From assembly GCA_018806985.1 (NCBI GenBank), contig JADANN010000401.1, positions 1,550,001-1,614,000 on the forward strand: DNA of 64,000 bases, read 5' to 3'. The position numbers and the translations under genes were made by a program. This DNA is from Angiostrongylus vasorum (lineage: Eukaryota > Nematoda > Chromadorea > Rhabditida > Metastrongylidae). The notes under the pieces were generated by a model, which did not search any database, was not told where the DNA came from, and was given only the letters and a program-made list of their open reading frames with translations. This document shows positions 39,401 to 50,349 of the stretch, one piece after another (the first letter of the stretch is position 1; every line of letters begins with the position of its first letter).

Positions 39401-42400
39401 AATGAGACCGAACCTGCCGTCCAAACAGCATCCCTTCTCTCTTTGCTACCTTTGGTTTTCTTGTTCTTAAGCATTTTAATAACACTTACCATCCGTGGAG
39501 ACTAATTTTTACAACTTCCAAAACCTTCCAGCAACGTTTTCTTCGCTTAACAACGGTGAAACAGAAAGTTGCTAAACTCGGTCAGTATTGTCACTGAAGA
39601 CGTCTAAAGTAATAATACCTTTCCAGTTCTGAATTTTTGTTGCCAGTCTGATGTTCTCGAAGTAAGTTCCACTTTCGCAGAGCCCAAATCATCACGTAAA
39701 TTAGCCAGCTTCTCAGAAACACTTTTACACTGAAAACATTATGAACGAAAACATTCCCTTCTAAATCTTGTTTAAAAAAGATATCTTATGCTGGGCGAAA
39801 TATAAGAAGAAAGTGTACAAGCAAACATATCGAGAAACCCTTACCTCATCTGTAAGCGCCGGCAACTGCATTTCACAACAGCTACAGTAATCACATGATT
39901 TCTTCAGGGCATTTTGTTCGTCAATAACTTTATTCGAAATTTCAATGTTCTCAATCCTCAATTCTTCAAGTTTGACGCCATTTTCAGCTAGTGTTGCCTT
40001 GAGAACACACAGCTAATAAGCACTGTCAAAGTAAACAATTCAAGAGAGAAAACCACTGATAGAAAGGAGAAATGAAAGACTCGCATGGTGTGGTGATGAA
40101 CGCATTGGCCCCCAAAAGGGTAAGAGCGTGTTCGATCCCCACCGCAGACACCTGCGGTCCGCAGTTTTGCAAATATCTCAGCATCACCATGGTTACAATT
40201 CAAGAGAGTTTAAAATTATTATGAACCTTGAAAAACACGTATGATATCCATTAGAATCATTAAGAACTAACCTCTTGAAGACGTGAAAGTGCTCGCTTTT
40301 GTTGCAAAACCTGACGCATTTCCTTAGTTCGCAATTCAAAATCACCTATTGAACAACGCACGTCATCTAAATATGGGAGACTACAAATGAACTGGTCCCA
40401 AAAAACGATATCGAAGCGGGACAATATAGATTACGAAGAGCGGAAAATAAAGATAAGACAGGCAATAAGACTATTTCATAACTTCGTTTGGAAACAAATG
40501 TGTACAGAAAAGGAATGAAAGGATAAAGCTTTCGGCGTTGATCAATCCCTGGGGGATGCGCTATGCATTCGATTTTATTAAGCACTGTTGGAGGTGATTG
40601 AATGCATATATGACCTTTACAGTGACTCGCGGTGACCTACCGATGTATCAAGCCAGTGCTGCTATCCTCTCAGACAAGTCTGGGACCAATTTGCCGTCCC
40701 AGAGGGATGGAGGGCTTGGTGAGCCTGGGCGCAGGGATCGATCTCATGTGCATTGCAGGGCGCCTCCGCACGCTGTGCGCGCTTTGTCTACAGAAAAGTA
40801 ATCAAAAATTGGGTATTTCTGAACAGATTTTAAAGCATTACATATCACTAAAGAAAAACATCTTTAACCTCCTGTAGAAGCTTTATTTTTGATATGAAGG
40901 GTCGTTCCTTCGAAGTTCTCCTTTAATGATGTATATGAAACGTCTTCAGCTATCTGGAAAGAACCTGTTGGGATAAATATCTTGAGAAAGAAAACAATCA
41001 GACAGTTGTTAACAATTACGAAAGCCGACTGGCATAGCAAATTAAAGTTGCAGGTTTTTATATTCTTGTTGGTCAAACACGAGCCTGCAGAGATCAAACT
41101 GACCGCACCTTACCCAGCCAAACTTCTCCATAACCAAACAGAGAAATAAAGAAATAAGTAGAGAAAGGAAGGAAGAACGAAAGGACGGAAGAAAGAAAGA
41201 AAAAAGTTACAGCGATAACACTCCACCATCAAGACTACTTTCTAACGTCACAGCTTAAACAGACTGTAGTGAGCAATATCTGAGCAACACTTCGCTAGAA
41301 AGGACAAAGTTAAATAAGTTAAATGACCAAAATACCTTTAATTTGGACAGTAGAGCAGACAACTTATCCATTGCCGCCGAGTGCTGCTTCGTTGCCAAAA
41401 CGCTTTCACCAAGCCCGTCCAATATCGACTTTTGCATAGTTACTTTAAAGCAAATACAATAAATAATACAACAATAATACTACTACTGACACTAATAAGA
41501 CCATATAAATGTAAAAGTACTATTGGCAAACTCAAATACAGTGGACAACGGAATCTCACTGTATTTTAAGTTCGCTTTGTTCCTTAAAACTTCTCGTAAC
41601 TTACCTTTTCTCAACACTGAAGCTATAACATCTTCCCGTTTGTGTTTCGTGGTCTTAACTCTGTCATAAAGTTCTGTAATTTCACCCTGAGTATGACTTA
41701 CTGTCTCCGATAACACGTGAACGCCATAATTCGCTAAAAGACTTAGACAACTTAGTAATGTCTTCTTCTGACAAGTAATGGTAAGCATGAGTCCCACCAG
41801 TCTCATACATCGCTGATGTTTTCTTCAAAACGTTCTTAATGGAATTTTGACCTGTTGACAAACAAGAGAACCTGAAAAGAACAGTCTAGTTTATTGATTT
41901 ATTGAGAAAAACAATGGCAGATGAAAACGATGAAACTATGAAAAAGGTGATGACAGCAACGATGATTTCCTTTCTGGATAGACCAGACCCTATTTGACTT
42001 CCTTAGAACTTATCACTTCGTTATGAAATTTAAAACTTACCTTAAACTACTAAACTTAGACTTACTAAAACATTGAATTAAGGCTCACACCTGGCATAGT
42101 TTTCCTCGTCTTGACTTTTAATTTGTTTCTCAAATAGTTCAGTCGTATAGTCGTCAGCGTTCGTCATCTGACGTTTCGTAAGTTGAGTCCATAAGGCACG
42201 ATACTCTCGATCCTGAAGACAAAAACTACTTGCCAGTTGTTGGATTCTCTATCCAGAATTCATTTCAAAAGCATACCACCTTGTGCCAGTAACTGTTTCA
42301 GGAACAAAGGAATAGGATAGAATAGAATAATGAGGAATCAGTGAAGATCTTGTAAAAAAGATAAAAGGGAAAGAAACGAAGAAGAAGATAGCCGGAAATC

Positions 42401-42512
42401 AATAAAAACTTCGTGAAGAAAAAGTTCAGATTACCAGTGTGTCAGAGAAGTCTTGCTCCTTCTTCACCGTGACTCCGACTTCATCCATTCGGCTCCGCAG
42501 TTCAGTCACTTC
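29582..42512 (-). CDS. long coiled-coil protein, unassigned (5' end uncertain)
   Basis: Seventeen exons with consistent phases: 42435-42512, 42091-42212, 41798-41871, 41605-41733, 41336-41442, 40869-40953, 40272-40366, 39845-40012, 39619-39729, 38616-38778, 38335-38447, 38104-38229, 36805-37030, 34317-34430, 33822-33934, 33616-33745, 29582-29736. They sum to 2109 bp (702 aa plus TAG). Most of the protein is heptad-like coiled coil (for example [36 protein letters not shown]), with a Cys cluster CDYCSCC near residue 275. The C-terminal part is Ser/Asp-rich and disordered-looking, ending TELDQSVW. I cannot name the family; kinesin tails, kinetochore or centrosome proteins are all possible. No motor domain was found. 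Translation could start at an ATG inside the first exon (42486-42488), or more exons may lie upstream. Introns range from under 60 bp to nearly 4 kb and hold most of the microsatellites in the window. Confidence 0.75.
30030..30113. repeat. (TA)n microsatellite
   Basis: About 80 bp of perfect TA repeat in the last intron of the coiled-coil gene. Confidence 0.98.
30404..30497. repeat. (TA)n and TATACA-type microsatellite
   Basis: Perfect TA run followed by TACATA-interrupted repeats. Confidence 0.95.
31040..31155 (-). repeat. HH-family copy (degraded)
   Basis: 'gcgcgaggttgttattaggt' end, then 'agctgacgtttccgcttctcc'; the core is damaged. Confidence 0.5.
31600..31765 (+). repeat. HH-family copy
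   Basis: 'ctgaagaaagcaaaaccgcc', 'aaaacgtcagttattgtgca', then 'aacaatttcgtgtttgttca'. Shares the 'tatccgctgaggttacgaaa' leader with the copy at 61.0 kb. Confidence 0.65.
32465..32845 (-). repeat. R-family copy
   Basis: Inverted, near full length; begins 'caacggtttaccaccgcatc' and ends against the minisatellite at 32.85 kb. Confidence 0.87.
32846..33433. repeat. 9-bp minisatellite (ATGTATGTA)n grading into (ATGT)n
   Basis: About 45 tandem copies of a 9-bp unit with a few variants (gaatg, ttatg, gcatg), then a perfect ATGT run at about 33300-33362 and degenerate TATGTATT to 33433. Open in several frames on both strands only because the unit is a multiple of three. Confidence 0.97.
33434..33545. 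repeat. (TA)n microsatellite with interrupted tail
   Basis: About 55 bp of TA followed by imperfect TACATA/TATG repeats. Contiguous with the minisatellite, in the last intron of the coiled-coil gene. Confidence 0.96.
34070..34305. repeat. (TA)n plus (TATG)n compound microsatellite
   Basis: About 77 bp TA run, mixed ATAC/TATG, then about 75 bp of TATG ending 10 bp from the donor of the exon at 34317-34430. Confidence 0.97.
34535..34710. repeat. imperfect TA/TACA microsatellite
   Basis: Alternating TATA and TACATACA blocks with no coding signal. Confidence 0.93.
34880..35850 (+). mobile_element. RTE-type non-LTR retrotransposon remnant (reverse transcriptase 3' part)
   Basis: Translated in shifting frames, it shows reverse transcriptase blocks: [14 protein letters not shown] (family: G..ISP.LF), [10 protein letters not shown] (family: FADDIVLI, with the second catalytic Asp changed to Tyr), then [13 protein letters not shown] (family: YLG.E.N), [10 protein letters not shown] (family: LPA..Y..E) and VERMMLGV-like, MWAG-like and DWIPR-like remnants. 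Several frameshifts and stops make it dead. It lies in an intron of the coiled-coil gene, antisense to that gene. The 5' part and endonuclease domain are absent. Confidence 0.75.
35851..35957. repeat. TA-rich microsatellite
   Basis: Imperfect TATG/TA repeats, then about 53 bp of perfect TA. It adjoins the end of the RTE remnant. Confidence 0.95.
36130..36205. repeat. (TA)n microsatellite with TACATA interruptions
   Basis: Three TA blocks separated by ACA. Confidence 0.95.
36240..36390 (-). repeat. SINE-C copy
   Basis: Inverted relative to 40.08 kb: 'gatgttgagatatttgcaaa', 'aggtgtctgcggtggggaac', then the head-like 'gctaatgcgctcaccagcgc'. Confidence 0.65.
36400..36480. repeat. TA/TACA microsatellite and (GA)n
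   Basis: TATATACA repeats, TA run, then GAGA tract at about 36461-36478. Confidence 0.93.
36485..36765 (+). repeat. SINE-B copy (diverged)
   Basis: 'gctggttcgacttcg' B-box region, 'ccatagctcggctatctcc', 'ttgaccagcattctacggca' and the tail 'gctgggatcagcacagtaga' match the copies at 50.9 and 60.1 kb. The central block is lost. Confidence 0.75.
37370..37775 (+). repeat. R-family copy
   Basis: Full length, from 'cttacttggatacatagatg' to 'aaccatgatgggacggcaaa', with a duplicated stretch around 'tgcctagctaaagtctac'. In an intron of the coiled-coil gene. Confidence 0.87.
38925..39310 (+). repeat. R-family copy
   Basis: Full length, from 'cttacgtggatacttgaatg' to 'aaccacgatgtggcggtaaa'. In an intron of the coiled-coil gene. 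Confidence 0.88.
40078..40210 (+). repeat. SINE-C copy
   Basis: tRNA-like head with B box 'gttcgatccccaccgcagac', then 'gcagttttgcaaatatctca' and 'gcatcaccatggttacaatt'. In an intron of the coiled-coil gene. Confidence 0.65.
40515..40795 (-). repeat. SINE-A copy (inverted)
   Basis: Full length, low divergence, in an intron of the coiled-coil gene. Confidence 0.9.
41060..41145. repeat. HH-family outer fragment
   Basis: Carries 'ggtcaaacacgagcctgcag' and 'cagccaaacttctccataac', also seen beside the 23.65-kb copy ('ggccaaacacctccataacc'). The core is missing. Confidence 0.4.
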
Positions 42513-42519
42513 CTAGCAC

Positions 42520-43320
42520 AGATTCCTGAAGTTCTATGGCTTAAGTATTCCTAAGATACCAAGGATTCCAATAAACACCGTCAAGGTAAGAAGGGACCAC
42601 CTAAAGAGTACTCATTAAGGTAATTCTATGACCCACCGTCCTAAACATTGAACAACAAAACATACCATTACTTTGTTCTTTACAAGACAACACCGGATAT
42701 TAATTTTAACAAGTAAATATTACGTGGGTTCTCTATGACGGAAAAACAACAACTGCCCGTACTTCTCACAAGTACAATTCTGCACTTAAGTGAGAGTCCT
42801 GCCTTCGAAAGGAATTACGCACTTCGTCTTTACACGGACCAATACATGAACTTACATTTTAGTCACGCGTTGTCATGCAAACTTGTCAGTACCCAGCGGG
42901 TACTTGTGGGAGTGCGCTATCTCGAAGAGTGTGCTTAGTTGTACTAAGGCCAGAATCGTTTTCCATGAGTATCTTAGGAGTTTAAAAGGTTAACAAAGGT
43001 GGGATACCTCCAAGAAGGGCACCTTATAGCACAACGATGACTGGATTTTAGTAATCAACAGCACCAAATCTGGCATCCTATGCATGGGCGTTAAGGTAGC
43101 ACCAGTTTTTTCTTTATTTAAACACCTTTGTAACAAATTATTACTAGTGGCTTTAAGGATGGTTTAAGTCGCTGAAGTTCCCAGTGTCCACAGCTTTTAT
43201 GATATGGCCACCCTAGATCTGTTCACTAATTGTGTGATTCGAATAATCGTTGACAGACATCACCCACATGAAAGAGGCTATGGCCCTTCTGTGTTAACAT
43301 CGTAGAAAAAATGTTTATAA
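42520..43320. other. no recognised gene
   Basis: No convincing exon found; a further 5' exon of the coiled-coil gene might be here but no donor in the required phase was seen. Confidence 0.4.
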
Positions 43321-43321
43321 A

Positions 43322-43615
43322 TTATGCCATTCCGCGTGTAGCGCAGTGATAGGAGGCGCCCTGCAATACGCATGGGATCGATCTCGCGCTGCAGGCTCAC
43401 TAAGCCATCCATCATGTCGGGGGGCGGCAAATTGGTACCAGACTCGTTAGGGAGGATAGCAGCACTGGCTCGATACATCGGTTGTCCACGGCGAGTCATT
43501 GTAAGGGCCAGATATGCATTCATCCACCTCCGACGATGCCATGAATGGAGTTGAATGCATGGCGCATTCCTCAGGGATTGATCAACCCCGAGAGCTTTCT
43601 GTCCTTTATGCCATT
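43322..43615 (+). repeat. SINE-A copy with target-site duplication
   Basis: 10-bp direct repeat TTATGCCATT at 43322-43331 and 43606-43615 flanks the element. A box 'tgtagcgcagtg' and the 'gagagctttctgtcc' end are present. Confidence 0.93.
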
Positions 43616-44749
43616 TCGGCAAAACTAGTCGCAGGTCCTACTGTTGTACTCATCAGTGCAGTAGCGTTTATTGCTTTCAAAGTAGTACAGTCCGCTATTA
43701 TCGATTCTTATATACTGCCTCAATTATTGGTAAAATATTTGAGTACCGAAATGCTTCATCTGAAGAAAACGAATCACGCGACTCGAATGGGCAACAAATC
43801 TTCTTTTTTCATGTGACCTGTAATTTTTCTGATTATGGAGAATCTGAGGCTTCTCAAGTCGTCAGCTGTTGCGATCTAGTTATCAAGGTGGCAGGCATTA
43901 GTTTTTAGCCTTAGCTGGGCTTCGTGTTTATTTCCTGATAAAAGTTGTCACTTAGGTTGCCACTTGTCCAAGAAAAAGGCACTCAAGGGTCCATCTCGCG
44001 AGCGTTCGCCAGTTACTTGAAGTTAAGGAAGATGTTGGTTTCTTTCTTCTCGGATCTGAACAAACCTCCGCAATCAATATTGTGTGTGAGGAGTGAGGAT
44101 CATTCCAGGATTGGAAATGTAAAACTACTTTAAGACCACTTTCGATAGTATACAAATCAATTGATGCTGGCTCTCGAACTACAACATGCTTTCATCGATT
44201 GCGTGTTTTCGTCATCATCGTCGTCTATGGAACAACTATCGGCACTCACATCATCCAGTCATTCTCGTACTCTTCTACAGGTCCTTCCCACATAGTCATC
44301 CCTATTCTTCTTTTTAGAAGTATTCTGTTTTGACTGTAGATAACAGATCAAAAGGAAATATCAGTGATGGGAAATATAAGCTGTCAAGAAGGATTTAATA
44401 CATTCACAAGGCCTAATGGCTGCCTGGTACGACACCCAATTTCTCCCCGCCTTGCACGCTGTGACTCCAGTAGGATTCATGCCGGCCACAGCATTACCCT
44501 ATTAATTAAATTCGGCAGTTTTACTACAGTATCTGCTGTTCTTTAATATGTTTTCAAAGAAACTTCCACGTCTTTCTGAAGCATATTCAACTTTTTGTGC
44601 TTGTTGAAAAAATTCATACTTAGAATACAGCCGTATTCTTTTCAACGTTTCATAATACTCAGTAAAGTACTCAAAGTGTATTTTGGTGTTTTCTTTACAC
44701 TTTTTGTATTCGTAAATTCATTGCAGCGGCTACGAATAATAAATAAAAG

Positions 44750-45035
44750 GATAAAAAAGAATAAATCTCTCAGCGTTGATCAATCACTGAGGAATACACC
44801 ATTCATTCGACTTCATTAAGCATCGTTTGAGGTGATTGAATGCATATCTGGCCTTTACAATGACTCGCAGTGGCCTACTAATGTATCGAGCCAGTGCTGC
44901 CATCCTCCCAGACAAGTCCAGTACCAATCTGCCGAACCCCGAGGGATGGAGGGTTTGATGGGCATGTAGCGCGGAGCTCGATCCCGTGTGTATCGCAGGG
45001 CACCTCTGACCACTGTGCTGCACGTGCCCTATAAA
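44750..45035 (-). repeat. SINE-A copy (inverted)
   Basis: Full-length inverted copy from 'tctctcagcgttgatcaatc' to 'ccactgtgctgcacgtgccc'. Confidence 0.88.
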
Positions 45036-45309
45036 TAAGCGACTGGAAATACGAAAAGTGATTTCCTTTCGTAAAATAACATGCAGATAAAGCACTGCTC
45101 CACAGTTTTCTTTTACGCAAATATTTCTGTAATTATAAAAAAATTGGTTTCAAGGAACCCAGGGTACTAAACCGTTCAAATGACACCCTAGTAAACCATA
45201 TTCCGTCTCTGTAAGCGAGAATACTCAGTCTTCAACGTAGGCTTATGTGCCAACCAGTAATAAGCGATTGCACAACTAAGTAACAGAACAACAACCGATA
45301 CATTTGTTT

Positions 45310-45415
45310 ATATGTTCTTATGAACTGCTCTCATTGTGATGACACGAGATTGGCATAAAATGTCGCTGGTATTGTTGTTGTTGGTGGTGTTGCTCTTGTT
45401 GTTGGTCGATGCCTA
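45310..45415. repeat. GTT-rich tract with a shared leader
   Basis: 'atgttcttatgaactgctct', 'gacacgagattggcataaaa', then GTT/GGT repeats; same organisation as 19.19-19.36 kb. Confidence 0.75.
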
Positions 45416-45434
45416 TATTTATTTATATGTTCTT

Positions 45435-45715
45435 ATATCAGGACGAGTGTGGCGCCGTGGTTGAAGGCGCCCTGCAACACACACGTGGAATTGATCCTCG
45501 CACCAATAGCCCACCAAGCCTTCCATCCCTCCGGTGTCGGCAAATTGGTACCAGACTTGTCTGCGAATATAGCAGCACTGGCTCGATATATCGGTACGCC
45601 ACCGAGAGTCGTTGTAACGGCCAGATATACCCAGATATTCAGTCATCTCTAAACGATGATCAATGAAGTCGAATGCATGGTTGATCAACGTCGAGAGCTT
45701 TATCCTTTTTATCCT
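45435..45715 (+). repeat. SINE-A copy
   Basis: Head 'tgtggcgccgtggttgaagg', central block intact, shortened near its 3' end. Confidence 0.87.
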
Positions 45716-45794
45716 GTAGTTGTTTCCATTTCCATCGTTCCATAGTAGCAGTCAGCGATAGCCCATATTGAATATGGCCTGACTCATGACAGCA

Positions 45795-46090
45795 TGAGGG
45801 CGTGTAGCGCAGTGTTTAAAGGTGTTCTGCAACACAAACGTGGTCTTTGGTTCATTCCTGTCCCCTGCGCGCTCATGAAGCCTTCATCACCCTTGGGTAA
45901 GCAGATTGCTACCGGACTTCTCTGGGAGTGTAGAAAGACTGACTTTATGTATCGGTGGCCCACCTTAAGAAGTCGTTGTATAGGCAAGATTTGCATTGAA
46001 CAGTTCTAACAATGCTTGCTGAAGTCGAAAGAATGACGCAACCATCAGGAGTCGATCAACGTCGAAAGCTTTACCCTTTATCCTTTTATG
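45795..46090 (+). repeat. SINE-A copy (diverged)
   Basis: Head 'gtgtagcgcagtgtttaaag', B-box-like 'ggttcattcc'; diverged centre 'gcagattgctaccggacttc', end 'gtcgatcaacgtcgaaagct'. Confidence 0.83.
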
Positions 46091-46413
46091 GATCGTGAAG
46101 AGCTGTACGGATCTGCCTAACATGAGAGATCTCGATCCGACTAATTATATTACAATATTACAAGGCACTCCGTCATTTGTTGAATTACGGCTAAAGCGCA
46201 AACCGATAAGCGACTATGTACATTTCCGTATTTACGTCAACGTAGATATTTGTTCATATGCTCATGGGTGCGTTTGCACGAAGTGTATACGAAGCTTTTA
46301 TGACTTATTATTTACTGCCTACTCTTTTTTTTAGCGGATTTTTTCTCTTTTTACCCGAGAACACTTAATAAGCAAATCACAGGAGAGTTGCACATTTTTT
46401 CTCGCCATTTCTC

Positions 46414-46617
46414 TTAGGCAAGACAGTTGGCCACGATCTTCGCCACTCCCCGTGAACCTTTCCCTTTACGGATGCCGCTTTTCTGTTGATAAACCATATC
46501 GTAATCGAAATTCCTTAGAGAATAATTCAGTCTATTTTTTCTCCAACGTGCACGAAGATTTCGTGTGGTGTTTTTGGACGGAAAAGGTTTCTCGAGCAAC
46601 TCATCCAGCGACTCCAA
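46414..46617 (-). other. possible exon, unassigned basic protein
   Basis: Open frame of about 67 codons ending TAA, highly basic (ARWRKNRLNYSLRNFDYDMV, GIRKGKGSRG). No ATG start and no clear acceptor match. Could be a terminal exon of an unseen gene or chance. Confidence 0.2.
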
Positions 46618-46979
46618 AAGAAATTTGTGGGGAGCTCCTCTTGATTAAGAAAGGTTGACATCGAAACAACTGATTTATGCAGGTCTCTGACAGCAATTTC
46701 TCGGATGAGTACTGCTCCAAGTTTTCTGAAATTGAATAAAAACAGCTGAAGCACTCGGCATACATTTTTTCATTGATGAGCTCACTGTTAGCCTCATTCC
46801 CCTTTTAGTATTAGCGTTTGAGGCTTAAAGCATATTCAGCTTCGTTTTGATAAGTCTGAGCTTGATTCTGATAAGCAGTTCCTATTCTTTGTACGGTTAT
46901 CTTCGAAATGTCAATTATATAGGAAGATGACGTCTAAGTCGATTTCAACAAAGCAACATGTTAGAAATTTCTAACAGCG

Positions 46980-47190
46980 ATGTTGAACACACTTGGACAC
47001 TTGGAAGACCCGTCCTGACTGATTGTGCGGCCCCCAGCCCTATCTCCATTTTCCGGAGTTTTTGCTGGTTTTGCCATTTTGGCTCCCTGGAGTCCCGAGG
47101 TCAGCCTGACCGAAGTCTGCTCCAAGTCCTCCCCACCATAGGCAGTCGCCGCCCCTGTGGATCAGAGGGAGATTTGTCACCAGGGAGTTT
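46980..47190 (+). repeat. R-family copy (truncated)
   Basis: First half only: 'acacttggaagacccgtcct' to 'gatcagagggagatttgtca'. Confidence 0.82.
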
Positions 47191-47399
47191 GTAATGTCGT
47201 AGACTTCGTTGACGTATCAATTTAAGTGTCCGATGCTTGACAAAGTTTCGAGGTTTAACGAGTTTGGTCTCCTTGCATGCACCACAATTTGCTTCATTTC
47301 TTCTTTCAACTTTTACAATTGACAACTTATCGAATAATATCGTTTAAAGGGATCGTGTACCCTTCCAGGACAGCGATATTATTAAACAAATCCATTGCT

Positions 47400-47520
47400 T
47401 TTTTTTGATGAGAGGATACGAGGTTGTTAATATAAGATTTATTTAATATTGCCTAACATTTCGGCAGTTTGGCCTTATTCAGAACCTGCAACGCTCAAAT
47501 TGGTGCGCAATCTACTGAAG
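47400..47520 (-). repeat. HH-family copy
   Basis: Minus strand CTGAATAAGGCC, loop, TGCC then GAAATGTTAG; plus-strand left end 'gatacgaggttgttaatata'. Confidence 0.65.
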
Positions 47521-48077
47521 AGTATATTTTCATAAGCCCAACGAAGAAACTCGGGACTTAAACTTCAAACATATAGGAAACAGGTCCTCTAGACACTCAC
47601 AGTTTCACGACTTTTTTCACTTATTCGAGGAGACCAACCTCACCAAAGAACCATGGATGGGTAATGTGCTTTCCTCAGGTTAAAAGATGTGTCTGATATA
47701 TTGTGTGAGGTCATTGCTGAGGTTAATAGAAAGTCGTTCCTGGGAATCATTAGACAGACTGGAGCATAATCTATATGACATTTTGCATGTGGTGTGGTGG
47801 ACATTACGTTTTACCTCTATGCCAGTCGGACTTTTTAATCAGTCACTTATAGGTTATCATTTTTTTTTGTTCAATAAATTTTTCTTACGGCTCTCTAAGC
47901 CATGACACAGATTATCCCTCCAAGTACTAAACATCTGTACATCGGAAGTACTAAGATTTAGTGCCTTTCAGACTGGCGGAAAGTCGTGAAAAAATTCTTG
48001 ATCGGTCAGGCTTCCAGATATAAATGTCCAACTCTTTCACGGCTCCAACGAATAAATTCTAATAAGGAGGAAGTCAT

Positions 48078-48370
48078 GGACGCGTGTGGCGTAGTGGTCG
48101 GAGTCGCTCTGCAACACACACGTGGAATCGATCTTCGCGCCTCTGGCCCATCAAGCCTTCCATCCCTCCGGGGTCGGCAGATTGGTACCAGACTTGTCTG
48201 GGTGGATAGCAGCACTGGCTCGATACATTGGTGAGCCACCGCGAGTCATTGTAAAGGCCAGATATGCATTCAAACACCTCAAACGATGCTTAATGAAGTC
48301 GAATGCATGGCGCATCTCTCAGGGATTGATTCACTTATGATATTGAAAGATTATGGGTGGCCATTAGCAG
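48078..48370 (+). repeat. SINE-A copy with duplicated 3' flank
   Basis: Clear head 'tgtggcgtagtggtcggag'; the body stops at 'agggattgatt' and is followed by a 40-bp flank also found after the 50.35-kb copy. Confidence 0.88.
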
Positions 48371-48919
48371 TATTATCTGAGGATTACCACTCCTTCAAAC
48401 ATCTGGAAAACTTGATTTGTTAGAAAACATCCCTGGATGGAGAAGTAGTCAAAAAAAGCCTTTGACGACCCTATTGGAATCAAATATCCAAAGTTGTGTA
48501 ATAATGAAATGCTTAAAAAATGTAAATGTACTTGAAAGTACATTCATCGAATGTATTCTTCATTTGGTCGCAAAAACTGGATTTTAAAATTTACACCATT
48601 TCATACTTTCCATTCAAAATCCAAAGTTTTCTCGGGACAGCCTACAGTTGATGTAATTGTTCTATCACAGCTCAAAACTGAGGTCAACCTTGCACTTGTG
48701 ACTCATAACCACTTCATTGCTTTGTCAGTGTGAACAAAAGTAGGTTTTAGTTCATGGTTAATTATATGGACAAGTTGTGCTGAACATAACTGGAAGATTA
48801 GAATAACACGAAGACAAACGCAGTGTAACATTTAGGCGACATGAGAACCAAGGTCAAAACATCGATAGAAGAACTTCGAAATTGACTTTCCTCCAACCTC
48901 GGCATGACTAATCAACAGC

Positions 48920-49165
48920 TATTCTTTCATTGATGAGCTAACACGAGGCTGATAAAATAAACTTTGTTCGGCTAGCGTTTCGACGTCTTCATCTTTCCCA
49001 GAGCTAATAGCTAATAGAGTTGTCGTGTCGATGGTCCACCGTAATTCGTACTCTCGATCTGGTGTCTCCGCCGTCGTATCGAGTCGAGTCTTCGTCATTG
49101 GAGGACCGCTCGAATGAGGCAACCTCACCCGACGGTGCTCCTTTATACAAGACGGTTATATATGA
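48920..49165 (-). repeat. HH-family copy (long)
   Basis: Left end 'gagctaacacgaggctgata'; minus strand CTGGGAA, GATG...CGTC hairpin, GAAACGCTAG. The right part ('gaatgaggcaacctcacccg') is shared with 58.2-58.4 kb. Confidence 0.75.
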
Positions 49166-49752
49166 TCCGACATGATATTTTATCAATCCCGTGTTTGTTC
49201 ATCAATGGAAGAATACCGATGGACGTAGCTGTTTGAACTCCTATGAGATTTCAAGAGTTTGCTTAGCCATCCTCCGTCTTCAATGTGTAGCTCAAAAAGG
49301 TTAGTATCAATAATTTCTACTTAACAGAATGCGAAGTCGAGAACGAACTAGGCAAGTTCTATAGACGAGGAGAAAGTGGTCCGTGAAGAAAAGTCCTGTC
49401 TACTACTGCCTGTTTTAGAAATTAGTACCAGATCAGGAAATCCAATAAAAATGAGCACTTGCTTAGATATTTGTAGGGGGCCCATCTTTCCATACCGTAC
49501 AGGTACAGCCTTCTCTACAATTCGTTGCCTTACAATCGTATCGTCAGTCTTGGAGGTGGTTTTACTGTAAGAAGAATCGTCGCGTTGTGAATATGTTTCC
49601 CTTCTGGGACGACAGTTATTTGCAGTTACCCGATGTTACCCGATCGATCATGATGTAAGAAGTCGAATGGGTTGCTTTCACTGGAAAGTACCGACGAAAC
49701 GTTACTTTACTAAAGAGTACTGATGAAACACCGATGATAAGCAGCGACTTTT

Positions 49753-50052
49753 ACGTACCGGTAAATAAAAGGATAAAGCTCTCGGCGTTGATCAATCCCT
49801 GAGGGATGCGCTATGCATTCGACTTCATTAAGTATCGCTAGAGGTGATTGGATGCATATATGGCCTTCACAATGACTCGCAGTGGCCTACCGATGTATCG
49901 ATTCAGTGCTGCTATCCTTCCAGACAAGTCTGGTACCAATTTGCCGACCCCCGGAAGGATGGAGTGATTGCTGGGCCTTGTGCATGGGGATCGATCCCAT
50001 GTATATTGCAGAGCGGCTCCGACCACTGCGCCACAAGCGCCCCAACGTACCG
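49753..50052 (-). repeat. SINE-A copy with target-site duplication
   Basis: Perfect 8-bp direct repeat ACGTACCG at 49753-49760 and 50045-50052 brackets an inverted, nearly consensus copy with the tail 'ataaaaggataaagctctcg'. Confidence 0.95.
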
Positions 50053-50349
50053 TTAAGACGGCTAATCACCGGAAAAGAAGTAAACAGTGATATATGGTGC
50101 CACCTTCACAGCACTTGAGCGATGTCTTCGGAAAGAACAGGAGCGCGAGATCAAGTGCAACTACTCCATCTAGACTTTCAGTGCGATGTCTATATGGTCT
50201 ACGATGGATACAGATCGAATGCGAATCAGGAACGAGCTAATGGAGTGCAACCCAAGAAATAGCGAGTTGTTTAGGGCGGCTAAATATCATGGACATTACT
50301 ACACACTCGTCTATTAAAATAAATCCAAGTTCTCAGATACAATGACTTG

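Noticed and set aside
29582..42512. Assignment of the coiled-coil gene as a kinesin-5 or CENP-type protein
   Set aside because: Only coiled-coil composition supports it; no motor or family-specific motif was found.
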